Numbered from the stretch's first letter, positions 1 through 6,692 are shown. The stretch is DNA of 7,749 bases from Lachnospiraceae bacterium (GCA_014804385.1 JAAUZW010000014.1:1-7749); one strand, 5' to 3'. Notes: a model not told the origin generated them from the sequence alone. Translations and numbers: made by a program.

Positions 1-569
1 CCAAGGCTACGACGGACATTGAGTTCCTGTTCCCCTTCGGCTGGGGCGAGCTCTGGGGTATCGCTGACAGGACAGACTATGACCTGACACAGCATCAAAA
101 TACTTCCGGCGAGGATATGTCCTACTTTGATGATACGAAGAATGAAAAATATATCCCTTATGTGATAGAGCCGTCTCTGGGTGTGGAGCGTCTGTTCCTT
201 GCGGTACTGTGCGGCGCCTATGACGAGGAGGAGATCGGCGAGGGAGATGTGCGTACCGTGCTGCATTTCCATCCGGCTCTTGCACCGGTTAAGATCGGCG
301 TGCTGCCTCTTTCCAAGAAGTTAAACGAGGGCGCGGAAAAAATCTTTGCGCAGCTTTCTAAAAAGTATAATTGCGAGTTTGACGACAGAGGCAATATCGG
401 TAAGAGATACCGCAGACAGGATGAGATCGGTACGCCCTTCTGCGTTACATATGATTTTGATTCCGAGACGGACGGCTGTGTGACTGTGCGGTTCCGTGAC
501 TCCATGGAACAGGAGCGCATCGCCATTGCGGAGCTGGATGCTTATTTTGCAGATAAGTTTACTTTTTAG
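1..569 (+). CDS. glyQS: Glycyl-tRNA synthetase, single-chain alpha2 type, C-terminal part (5' end outside window)
   Basis: Class II aminoacyl-tRNA synthetase that joins glycine to tRNA-Gly in the cytoplasm. The reading frame is open from base 3 and gives 188 residues before the TAG at 567-569; the start and class II motifs 1 and 2 lie upstream of the window. The visible part opens with the end of the catalytic core (FLFPFGWGELWGIADRTDYD, then HQ..SGEDM). Motif 3 follows in EPSLGVERLFLA, with its conserved Arg. Next comes the anticodon-binding domain, with LAPVKIGVLPLSKK and the block GKRYRRQDEIGTPFCVTYDF, and the family's usual C-terminal end. These blocks match the homodimeric bacterial/eukaryotic GlyRS family, not the alpha2-beta2 GlyQ/GlyS type. 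An ATG at 117 is internal to this frame, not a gene start. The gene ends 17 nt before alaS, so co-transcription is likely. Confidence 0.96.
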   Translation, partial: KATTDIEFLFPFGWGELWGIADRTDYDLTQHQNTSGEDMSYFDDTKNEKYIPYVIEPSLGVERLFLAVLCGAYDEEEIGEGDVRTVLHFHPALAPVKIGVLPLSKKLNEGAEKIFAQLSKKYNCEFDDRGNIGKRYRRQDEIGTPFCVTYDFDSETDGCVTVRFRDSMEQERIAIAELDAYFADKFTF

Positions 570-573
570 GAAT

Positions 574-579
574 GAGGAG
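574..579 (+). promoter_or_regulatory. Shine-Dalgarno site that sets the alaS start
   Basis: GAGGAG lies 7 nt before the ATG at 587. The alternative in-frame ATG at 572 has only AGGA directly abutting it, with no usable spacing. This favours 587 as the start of alaS and places the ribosome binding site just after the glyQS stop codon. Confidence 0.75.
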
Positions 580-586
580 AGAAACG

Positions 587-3244
587 ATGAGACAATTCAC
601 TTCAGATGAACTGAGAAGAACCTGGAAGCAATTCTACATAGAGCGCGGGCACGTAGATGTAGGGGCGGTTTCCCTTGTGTCTGACGGTTCTACGGGGGTT
701 CTCTTTAATGTTGCAGGAATGCAGCCGCTGATGCCTTACTTATTAGGCCAGAAGCATCCCTTAGGAACAAGATTGTGCAACGTGCAGGGCTGTGTACGCA
801 CGAATGATATTGATTCGGTAGGCGATAAGAGCCATGTGACTTTTTTTGAAATGATGGGAAGCTGGAGTCTGGGAGATTATTTCAAAGAAGAACGCTGTAA
901 GTGGAGCTTTGAGCTTTTGACCCAGGTGTTTGGTTTTGATGCGGATCATCTTGCCGCAACTGTATTTGCCGGGGATGAAAATGCGCCCAGAGATGAGGAA
1001 GGAGCCGAGTACCGCATTGCTTCCGGCTTTAAGAAGGAAAATATTTATTACCTGCCGGCGGAGGATAACTGGTGGGGATTGGAATATGGCCCCTGCGGCC
1101 CTGACAGCGAGATGTTTTATATTGCCGATCGGCCGGATTGCGGACCGGACTGTGGGCCGGGCTGCAGCTGCGGGAAGTATACGGAATTGGGAAATGATGT
1201 TTTTATGCAGTATGAAAAGCATCATGACGGGAGTCTTACCCCTTTAAAACAGAAAAACGTGGATACCGGATGGGGACTGGAGCGTATTCTGGCGTTCTTA
1301 AACGGAACCAGAGATGTATATCAGATCGACCTGTTTTCCCCTGTGATCGCCTATATCGAGAAGGTATCCGGAATGAAATATGAGCAGGATGAGAATCCGA
1401 CAAGGTCTATGAGGATTCTGGCGGACCATATCCGCACCAGCGTGATGCTGATCGGGGATGAAGCAAAGCTTATGCCCTCCAATGTGGGGGCGGGGTATGT
1501 GCTGCGCCGTCTGATCAGGCGTGCCGTAAGACACGGCAGGGTGCTTGGCCTGACAGTGGAAAATATCTTAAAGGCAGCGGAAATTTTTATTGATGAAATC
1601 TATGCGGAAAGCTATCCCCGCCTGCAGGAAAACAAAGAGTTTGTGCTTGCGGAGCTCAAGAAGGAGATCAATCGTTTCGAGAGCACTCTGGAAAACGGGA
1701 TGAAGGAATTCCGTAAGATTCTCGAGCAGAAGAAAAAAGCCGGATCAGGTGAGATCGACGGTAAGTCTGCATTTTATTTATATGATACCTTTGGATTCCC
1801 CATTGAACTGACTGTGGAAATGGCACAGGAAGAAGGAATCAGGGTGGATGAAGATGGCTTTGCAAAGGCCATGGAGGAGCAGAAGCAAAAGGCAAGAGAT
1901 AACCAGAATTTCGAGGCAAAGCTTACTACGGAAAATATGGCGCTTTATGAGAGTCTGGACGCTTCTGTTGTCAGTGAATTTGTGGGTTATGATACTTTGA
2001 CGGCTGAGAGTGATATTGCGGCCATAAGTAATGGAAAGGAATTGAGAGATTCTCTGAACGAAGGGGAAGAGGGAACGGTCATTACCTTTAAGACGCCCTT
2101 TTACGCGACCATGGGCGGTCAATGTGCCGATACAGGAACCATTACCTGCGGTGAGAGTGAATTTCTGGTGGAAGATACCGTTAAGCTCCCCGACGACAGG
2201 ATCGGGCATGTCGGCAAAGTGATAAAGGGAAGCCTGAAAACAGGGGATACGGCAGTTTTACAGGTAAATGAAGCAAAGCGAAGCGATACCTGCAGTAACC
2301 ACAGCGCTACCCACCTTCTTCAAAAAGCGTTGCGCATTGTCCTGGGGGATCATGTGGAGCAGGCAGGCTCCTTTGTAAACGGTGACAGACTTCGCTTCGA
2401 TTTCAGCCATTCTTCCGCGATGACGAAGGAAGAACTGGAAAAGACAGAGCGAATCGTCAATGAACAGATAGGGTTGGGGCTTCCTGTGGTGACAGAGGTC
2501 ATGTCCATTGAGGATGCGAAAAAGACAGGGGCTATGGCTTTATTTGGGGAAAAGTATGGCGAGAAGGTACGGGTTGTCAGAATGGGAGATTTCTCTACTG
2601 AGCTTTGCGGCGGTACCCATGTGGGCAATACCGGGGAAGTGCGCCTGTTTAAGATCGTATCGGAGAGTGGCGTAGCTGCCGGGGTAAGAAGGATTGAGGC
2701 GCTGACCGGAAACGGCGTGTTAGAATATTACGGGAAGATGGAAGAAGAGCTTACGAAGGCTGCCGCCATCGTAAAGACTGCTCCGACGGAGCTTCTTGCA
2801 AGGCTTTCCCATCTGATGGCGGAACTTAAAGCATTGCAGAGCGAAAACGAATCCCTAAAGAGCAAGGCGGCCAAGGATGCTCTGGGCGATGTGATGGATC
2901 AGGTGCAGGATGTGAAGGGCGTGAAGCTCCTTACTGCCAAGGTGGCGGACGTTGACATGAACGGCTTGCGTGAACTGGGCGACCAGCTGAAGGAAAAGCT
3001 GGGTGACGGCGTGGTGGTGTTGCTCTCTGAGAAGGAGGGTAAGGTCAACCTGATCGCAATGGCGACCGATGGCGCGATGGAAAAGGGCGCTCATGCGGGT
3101 AATTTGATCAAGAGTATCGCTGCGATCGTCGGCGGTGGCGGCGGCGGCCGTCCCAATATGGCGCAGGCGGGCGGTAAGAATCCCGCAGGGATGGATGAGG
3201 CTGTGATAGCCTGTGCAAAAGTGCTGGATGAACAGATACAATGA
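587..3244 (+). CDS. alaS: Alanyl-tRNA synthetase, full length, atypical catalytic core
   Basis: Class II synthetase that charges tRNA-Ala and clears mischarged Ser/Gly-tRNA-Ala. It has 885 aa from the ATG at 587, close to the family's usual 870-880. The catalytic core includes TFFEMMGSWSLGDYF (residues 85-99, motif 2 region) and motif 3 DTGWGLER (226-233), then a tRNA-recognition helical region with LRRLIRRAVRHGR. The editing domain keeps all four presumed metal ligands: H572 and H576 in HSATH, and C674 and H678 in CGGTH. A coiled stretch (ALQSENESLKSK) leads to the C-Ala domain, with a six-glycine run (849-854) in place of the usual GGKGGG, followed by RPNMAQAGGK. Odd points are CGPD (170-173) where bacteria usually have CGPC, a Cys cluster C185/C189/C193/C195, ELGNDVF in place of the usual EIWNxVF, and VGDKSH in place of the usual VGKTARH. 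Identity as an AlaRS is firm; the subtype is inference. It is probably co-transcribed with glyQS, and I see no terminator after it. Confidence 0.95.
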   Translation: MRQFTSDELRRTWKQFYIERGHVDVGAVSLVSDGSTGVLFNVAGMQPLMPYLLGQKHPLGTRLCNVQGCVRTNDIDSVGDKSHVTFFEMMGSWSLGDYFKEERCKWSFELLTQVFGFDADHLAATVFAGDENAPRDEEGAEYRIASGFKKENIYYLPAEDNWWGLEYGPCGPDSEMFYIADRPDCGPDCGPGCSCGKYTELGNDVFMQYEKHHDGSLTPLKQKNVDTGWGLERILAFLNGTRDVYQIDLFSPVIAYIEKVSGMKYEQDENPTRSMRILADHIRTSVMLIGDEAKLMPSNVGAGYVLRRLIRRAVRHGRVLGLTVENILKAAEIFIDEIYAESYPRLQENKEFVLAELKKEINRFESTLENGMKEFRKILEQKKKAGSGEIDGKSAFYLYDTFGFPIELTVEMAQEEGIRVDEDGFAKAMEEQKQKARDNQNFEAKLTTENMALYESLDASVVSEFVGYDTLTAESDIAAISNGKELRDSLNEGEEGTVITFKTPFYATMGGQCADTGTITCGESEFLVEDTVKLPDDRIGHVGKVIKGSLKTGDTAVLQVNEAKRSDTCSNHSATHLLQKALRIVLGDHVEQAGSFVNGDRLRFDFSHSSAMTKEELEKTERIVNEQIGLGLPVVTEVMSIEDAKKTGAMALFGEKYGEKVRVVRMGDFSTELCGGTHVGNTGEVRLFKIVSESGVAAGVRRIEALTGNGVLEYYGKMEEELTKAAAIVKTAPTELLARLSHLMAELKALQSENESLKSKAAKDALGDVMDQVQDVKGVKLLTAKVADVDMNGLRELGDQLKEKLGDGVVVLLSEKEGKVNLIAMATDGAMEKGAHAGNLIKSIAAIVGGGGGGRPNMAQAGGKNPAGMDEAVIACAKVLDEQIQ

Positions 3245-3292
3245 CCACGATAAATTTTTATCTGCAAAATTAGACTAAATTGCAATTTTCGG

Positions 3293-3320
3293 TTGACTCA
3301 TAAATAAAATGTGGTATAAT
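3293..3320 (+). promoter_or_regulatory. Sigma-A-type promoter of rpsU (extended -10)
   Basis: The -35 box is TTGACT (3293-3298) and the -10 box is TATAAT (3315-3320), separated by 16 bp. TGG directly before the -10 makes it an extended -10 element. The -35 matches 5 of 6 consensus bases and the -10 matches 6 of 6. Transcription would start near 3327 and give a leader of about 70 nt to the rpsU start codon. This is the strongest promoter in the window, as expected for a ribosomal protein gene. Confidence 0.85.
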
Positions 3321-3326
3321 CTAACT

Positions 3327-3395
3327 TGTGTGAGAACACGTAAATAACCCAATCAGTCGTAATACTCGGGGACTGAAGGGAGGTCAGGTGCGGGA
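3327..3395 (+). promoter_or_regulatory. Structured 5' leader of rpsU
   Basis: The leader contains GTGT-GAGA-ACAC (3328-3339), a short stem closed by a GNRA-type tetraloop. A second stem pairs TCAGTC (3353-3358) with GACTGA (3371-3376). The second stem ends one base before the ribosome binding site GGGAGG (3378-3383), which lies 12 nt upstream of the ATG, longer than usual. Such an arrangement could allow autoregulation by bS21, as many ribosomal proteins do through their leaders. The stems are short, so this is a candidate only, and I do not recognise a named leader family. Confidence 0.35.
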
Positions 3396-3572
3396 ATGTC
3401 AAACGTAATCGTAAAAGAGAACGAGACTTTGGACAGTGCGTTACGTCGCTTTAAGAGAAGCTGTGCAAAAGCGGGTATCCAGCAGGAGATCCGTAAGAGA
3501 GAGCATTATGAGAAGCCCAGCGTAAGACGTAAGAAAAAGTCCGAAGCGGCAAGAAAGCGTAAATACAATTAA
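3396..3572 (+). CDS. rpsU: 30S ribosomal protein bS21
   Basis: Small-subunit ribosomal protein that sits near the anti-Shine-Dalgarno end of 16S rRNA and aids initiation on mRNAs. The 58-residue product begins MSNVIVKENETLDSALRRFK and carries the family hallmark FKRSCAKAGIQQEIRKREHY (residues 19-38). Its C-terminal tail is strongly basic (RRKKKSEAARKRKYN), and the length matches clostridial bS21. The start is the ATG at 3396. The ribosome binding site AAGGGAGG ends 12 nt upstream, a long spacing, but the N-terminal sequence fits the family exactly and no nearer in-frame start exists. The gene has its own promoter and terminator, so it looks monocistronic. Readthrough from alaS could also contribute, because I see no terminator between them. 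Confidence 0.96.
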   Translation: MSNVIVKENETLDSALRRFKRSCAKAGIQQEIRKREHYEKPSVRRKKKSEAARKRKYN

Positions 3573-3583
3573 GCAGACAAAAG

Positions 3584-3612
3584 CAGACCCAAGTATTTGG
3601 GTCTGTTTTTTT
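3584..3612 (+). terminator. Rho-independent terminator of rpsU
   Basis: CAGACCCAA (3584-3592) pairs perfectly with TTGGGTCTG (3597-3605) around a four-base GTAT loop, and seven T residues follow (3606-3612). It lies 11 nt after the rpsU stop codon. On the minus strand the following T-run is weak, so it acts mainly on + strand transcripts. Confidence 0.93.
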
Positions 3613-3622
3613 GAGCGAATGA

Positions 3623-3639
3623 GAAATGCGAAGCATTTC
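3623..3639. repeat. Small perfect hairpin after the rpsU terminator, possible dispersed repeat
   Basis: GAAATGC (3623-3629) and GCATTTC (3633-3639) form a perfect 7-bp inverted repeat around GAA. It begins 10 nt after the terminator's T-run and has no T-run of its own, so it is not a second standard terminator. It resembles short palindromic intergenic repeats, but one copy in this window cannot prove that. Confidence 0.5.
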
Positions 3640-3670
3640 AAATCTGCTTATTTGCGCTTTCTATACATAT

Positions 3671-3697
3671 TTGACGAGAGGAGATAATAGATATAAT
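3671..3697 (+). promoter_or_regulatory. Candidate promoter for the DacF-type carboxypeptidase gene
   Basis: TTGACG (3671-3676) and TATAAT (3692-3697) match sigma-A boxes well, but the spacer is only 15 bp, which is short. A start near 3704 would leave a leader of about 22 nt to the TTG codon at 3726. A promoter is expected here because rpsU ends in a strong terminator. Confidence 0.5.
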
Positions 3698-3711
3698 AAA
3701 TAAGAAATTGC

Positions 3712-3716
3712 AGGAG
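3712..3716 (+). promoter_or_regulatory. Shine-Dalgarno site supporting a TTG start
   Basis: AGGAG lies 9 nt before the TTG at 3726. A TGA in the same frame at 3717-3719 rules out any start further upstream. The basic start of the signal peptide (RGVKKR) follows the TTG directly, so TTG is very likely the true start codon. Confidence 0.75.
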
Positions 3717-3725
3717 TGACCTAGT

Positions 3726-4910
3726 TTGCGCGGAGTAAAGAAGCGAATCATCGTATGGTTTGTACTGGGATTTTTATTGACAGATACCCTGTTTCAAATT
3801 TTGACTATTACAGTCAATGCAGCGCCGGAGGTGGCAACGCCATCCTATATTGTGATGGAGGCCTCTACGGGGCAGGTGATCTGTGAGCAGGATGCAGACA
3901 CAAGGCGGAGTCCGGCAAGTATCACGAAGATCATGACGCTGCTCATCGTTTTCGAACATCTGCAAAGCGGCAGGATCCATCTGGAGGATCAGGTGACCAC
4001 CAGCGCTTATGCAAAATCCATGGGCGGTTCACAGGTCTTTCTGGAGGAGGGAGAGACGCAGACGCTGGAGACTATGATCAAGTGTATCGCGGTGGCGAGC
4101 GGCAATGATGCCAGTGTGGCGGTGGCGGAGTACATAGCGGGGAGTGAGACGGAGTTTGTCAAGCTGATGAATGACAAGGCGGAGAGTCTGGGGATGCAGA
4201 ATACGCATTTTGAGGATTGCTGTGGGTTGACAGATTCCGATGAGCATTTTTCCTCAGCCAGGGATGTGGCGGTCATGTCCAGAGAGCTGATCACCAAATA
4301 TCCGGAGGTATTTGATTATACCACCATCTGGATGGAAGATATTGAGCATAAGACGGCGCAGGGTACCAGTACCTTTACCTTGTCCAGCACCAACAAACTG
4401 TTAAAACAGTATGAGTGGGCGACGGGGTTGAAGACGGGTTCCACATCCAAGGCGCTCTACTGCCTGTCCGCCACGGCCAACAAGGACGATATGGAGCTGA
4501 TCGCGGTGGTCATGGCGGCGCCGGATGCCAAGACCCGGTTTCAGGATGCCATGTCACTTTTAAGCTATGGCTACAGTGTGAGCCAGATGTATACAGATGA
4601 AAATACGGATGCCCTGCCGGCACAGAAGGTGGAGGGAGGAATCGAGGATACTGTCAATCTGGTCTATGCGGAACCCTTCGAATATCTGGATACAGCGGGA
4701 AGTAATTTAAATGAGATTGAAAAAGAGATCAGTCTGCCGGGCATCGTGACAGCGCCGGTCGCAGAGGGAGATGCCATCGGTGAGGCGGTCTACAAGCTGA
4801 ACGGTACCCGCATCGGAAGTGTGTCCATTCTGGCGGCAAAGGGTGTAGAGAAAGCACAGTATATGGATTATTACAAGAAGCTGTGGAGGCGGTACCTGAT
4901 GAATAGATAG
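3726..4910 (+). CDS. D-alanyl-D-alanine carboxypeptidase, PBP5/DacF type (peptidase S11), exported
   Basis: Penicillin-binding serine enzyme that removes the terminal D-Ala from peptidoglycan stem peptides outside the membrane. The product has 394 aa. A signal peptide shows a basic start (RGVKKR), a hydrophobic core at residues 8-28, and probable cleavage after VNA (residue 32). All three active-site motifs of the family are present: SITK with nucleophile S65 and K68, SGN at 125-127, and KTGS at 236-239. CCGLTDSDEHFSSARD fits the S11 pattern. A beta-rich C-terminal domain (about residues 300-375) is followed by an end rich in aromatic and basic residues (DYYKKLWRRYLMNR). That end could be the amphipathic membrane anchor usual in PBP5. 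The start is TTG, with AGGAG 9 nt upstream. It resembles DacF/DacA enzymes, but the paralogue cannot be assigned with certainty. The downstream phosphoesterase may be reached by readthrough of a weak hairpin. Confidence 0.93.
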   Translation: MRGVKKRIIVWFVLGFLLTDTLFQILTITVNAAPEVATPSYIVMEASTGQVICEQDADTRRSPASITKIMTLLIVFEHLQSGRIHLEDQVTTSAYAKSMGGSQVFLEEGETQTLETMIKCIAVASGNDASVAVAEYIAGSETEFVKLMNDKAESLGMQNTHFEDCCGLTDSDEHFSSARDVAVMSRELITKYPEVFDYTTIWMEDIEHKTAQGTSTFTLSSTNKLLKQYEWATGLKTGSTSKALYCLSATANKDDMELIAVVMAAPDAKTRFQDAMSLLSYGYSVSQMYTDENTDALPAQKVEGGIEDTVNLVYAEPFEYLDTAGSNLNEIEKEISLPGIVTAPVAEGDAIGEAVYKLNGTRIGSVSILAAKGVEKAQYMDYYKKLWRRYLMNR

Positions 4911-4926
4911 AACAAAAGTTCGCTGA

Positions 4927-4955
4927 TTGCGATGAAGTAGGGGTTGTGTTACACT
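4927..4955 (+). promoter_or_regulatory. Weak candidate promoter upstream of the phosphoesterase gene
   Basis: TTGCGA (4927-4932) and TACACT (4950-4955) are 17 bp apart, each matching 4 of 6 consensus bases. TGT directly before the -10 would make it an extended -10 site. Its transcript would run straight through the hairpin at 4968-4987 before reaching the gene at 5023. Confidence 0.3.
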
Positions 4956-4967
4956 TTAAAGGTGGCT

Positions 4968-4987
4968 GCCGGACGAGGGCGTCCGGC
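4968..4987 (+). terminator. GC-rich hairpin, weak terminator or attenuator candidate
   Basis: GCCGGACG (4968-4975) pairs perfectly with CGTCCGGC (4980-4987) around AGGG, and the stem can be lengthened by a few wobble or Watson-Crick pairs (4965-4967 with 4988-4990). The sequence after it (TTTCCTATT) is only partly T-rich, so termination would be incomplete. It lies 57 nt after the carboxypeptidase stop and 35 nt before the next start. Confidence 0.5.
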
Positions 4988-5022
4988 GGTTTCCTATTGG
5001 TAGAAAACGGGCGGGAGTAGAT

Positions 5023-5883
5023 ATGGCGAAGTTTTTTTTCATCCTAATTATTGTGATTATTTTGATATGTCTGCTCTCGGCTGTTTTGGACAGCAACCGT
5101 TTTGTGACTGTTTCCTACGAGATCAGATCGGACAAGATCGCAAAGCGCTGCAGGATGGTGTTGTTGTCGGATCTGCACAATAAGTCCTTTGGCCGGGATA
5201 ATGAGAGCCTGCTAAAAAAAATAGCAGAGCTTTCTCCCGATGGGGTTCTGGTGGCGGGGGACATGCTTACGGCCACAAAAGGACATGACTACGGCGCGGC
5301 GCTCCGCCTGATGGAAAGACTTTCCGGTTCCTATCCGATCTATTATGGCATGGGTAACCATGAGTACCGGCTGCAGATGTACCCCGATCAGTATCCGGGC
5401 ATGTATGAGGGATATCTGGAGGGACTGCGCGCGGCGGGCATTGAGCCTTTGATCAATGAGAGTACCTATCTGCCGGCATGGAATGTGGCGGTCTGCGGGG
5501 CACAGATCGACCGCTGCTATTATAAACATCTGCGAAAAGAACCTATGGACAGCGGATATCTGCCTCGGATCCTGGGGGAGGCGAGTAAGGATGCCTTTCA
5601 GGTGCTCATTGCCCACAATCCGGCTTATTTTGAGGATTATGCCGCGTGGGGCGCGGATTTGGTGGTGTCGGGACACGTGCATGGCGGCATTATGCGTCTG
5701 CCGGTGCTTGGCGGCGTGCTGTCTCCCAGTCTGACCCTGTTTCCGAAATATGACGGTGGCAGATTTACCTGCGGAAAAAGTACGATGATCTTGAGTCGTG
5801 GGTTGGGGAGCCACACGATCCCTCTGCGGATCTTTAATCCCGGTGAGCTTGTTGTGATCGAGCTTTTGCCGAATGGACAGTGA
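5023..5883 (+). CDS. Membrane-anchored calcineurin-like metallophosphoesterase
   Basis: Two-metal phosphoesterase of 286 aa; the substrate is unknown. An N-terminal hydrophobic helix (residues 4-21) after a single Lys would anchor it to the membrane. No clear signal-peptidase site follows, so an uncleaved anchor is likely. The full metal-binding motif set is visible: DLH (D50, H52), GD (D80), GNHE (111-114), the lone His in IAHNP (H198), and GHVHGG (H218 and H220). This order is that of the YkuE/YaeI-like branch of the family. Members of that branch act on diverse substrates, including lipid-linked nucleotides and wall components, so a cell-envelope role is inference. The ATG has GGGAG 5 nt upstream. 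The gene ends 13 nt before scpA, so the two are probably co-transcribed. Confidence 0.9.
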   Translation: MAKFFFILIIVIILICLLSAVLDSNRFVTVSYEIRSDKIAKRCRMVLLSDLHNKSFGRDNESLLKKIAELSPDGVLVAGDMLTATKGHDYGAALRLMERLSGSYPIYYGMGNHEYRLQMYPDQYPGMYEGYLEGLRAAGIEPLINESTYLPAWNVAVCGAQIDRCYYKHLRKEPMDSGYLPRILGEASKDAFQVLIAHNPAYFEDYAAWGADLVVSGHVHGGIMRLPVLGGVLSPSLTLFPKYDGGRFTCGKSTMILSRGLGSHTIPLRIFNPGELVVIELLPNGQ

Positions 5884-5896
5884 GAAAGGAAAGAGA

Positions 5897-6679
5897 ATGG
5901 CGATTCCTGTAAAATTAGAGGTGTTTGAAGGACCGTTAGACCTGCTTTTACACCTGATCGATAAAAACAAAGTAGACATTTATGATATACCCATTGTGGA
6001 GATCACGGAGCAGTATCTGGAATATATCCAGCAGATGGAGACGGAGGATATGAACGTCATGAGTGAATTTCTGGTCATGGCGGCGACTCTGATCGACATC
6101 AAATGCAGGATGCTCCTGCCCAAGGAAGTCAATGAGGAAGGGGAGGAAGAAGACCCCCGGGCAGAGCTGGTGGAAAAGCTGCTGGAGTACAAAATGTGTA
6201 AATATATGTCCTATGAACTCCGAGATCGTATGGTGGATGCAGAGCGCAATCTCTACAAGAGTCCTACATTGCCGCCGGAGGTGGCCGATTACCGGCAGCC
6301 GGTTGACTATGAGGAATTGATCGGCGATATGACGTTAAACAAACTTCACGAGATCTTCCGACAGATGATGAAGCGGCAGGAGGATAAGATCGATCCTGTC
6401 AGGAGCACCTTCGGCAAGATTGAGAAGGATGAGATCGATCTGGATCTGAAGACTACCTATGTGGAGGCTTATGTGCGGAGCCATAAGAAATTCAGCTTCC
6501 GAAAACTGCTGGAGAAACAGCACAGCAAAATGGAGGTCATTGTGACCTTTCTGGTGATCCTGGAGATGATCAAGACGGGACGAATCGGCATTGAGCAGGA
6601 GGATACTTTTTCGGATATCATCATCACGGCGAAGGAGACGGCGGATAACGGGCCGGTGCAGTTGACCAGCGTCAGCTGA
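5897..6679 (+). CDS. scpA: Segregation and condensation protein A (kleisin)
   Basis: Kleisin subunit of the bacterial SMC-ScpAB condensin, which compacts and segregates the chromosome by bridging the heads of the SMC dimer and binding ScpB. The product has 260 aa, normal for the family. The N-terminal SMC-neck-binding domain begins FEGPLDLLLHLI (residues 10-21), followed by a helical region with LIDIKCRMLLPK. After that comes an acidic linker (EEGEEED) and a central ScpB-binding stretch. The C-terminal winged-helix domain includes VTFLVILEMIKTGRIGIEQ (about 216-234). I chose the ATG at 5897 because AAGGA lies 6 nt upstream and MAIPVKLEVFEGPLD fits the family start. An in-frame ATG at 5873 overlaps the previous gene and has no ribosome binding site. 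scpB begins 13 nt after the stop. Confidence 0.95.
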   Translation: MAIPVKLEVFEGPLDLLLHLIDKNKVDIYDIPIVEITEQYLEYIQQMETEDMNVMSEFLVMAATLIDIKCRMLLPKEVNEEGEEEDPRAELVEKLLEYKMCKYMSYELRDRMVDAERNLYKSPTLPPEVADYRQPVDYEELIGDMTLNKLHEIFRQMMKRQEDKIDPVRSTFGKIEKDEIDLDLKTTYVEAYVRSHKKFSFRKLLEKQHSKMEVIVTFLVILEMIKTGRIGIEQEDTFSDIIITAKETADNGPVQLTSVS

Positions 6680-6692
6680 CAGGGAGGAAAAC

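Noticed and set aside
572..586. alaS start at the upstream ATG (572)
   Set aside because: Only AGGA directly abuts it with no spacing, whereas the ATG at 587 has GAGGAG at ideal distance and matches the family start.
3245..3292. AT-rich inverted repeats after alaS (GATAAA-TT-TTTATC at 3249-3262, AAAATT/AATTTT nearby) as an alaS terminator
   Set aside because: The stems are short and almost purely A/T with no following T-run, so they would not make a stable intrinsic terminator.
3441..3641. Minus-strand open frames over rpsU and its terminator
   Set aside because: They lie opposite rpsU and the terminator, lack recognisable domains, and show no promoter or convincing ribosome binding site. 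They are shadows of the real gene.
5212..5979. Long minus-strand open frame of 255 codons opposite the phosphoesterase
   Set aside because: It is His/Arg/Gln-rich with no recognisable domain and covers a gene with a complete set of catalytic motifs on the other strand. It is best explained as a by-product of codon bias.
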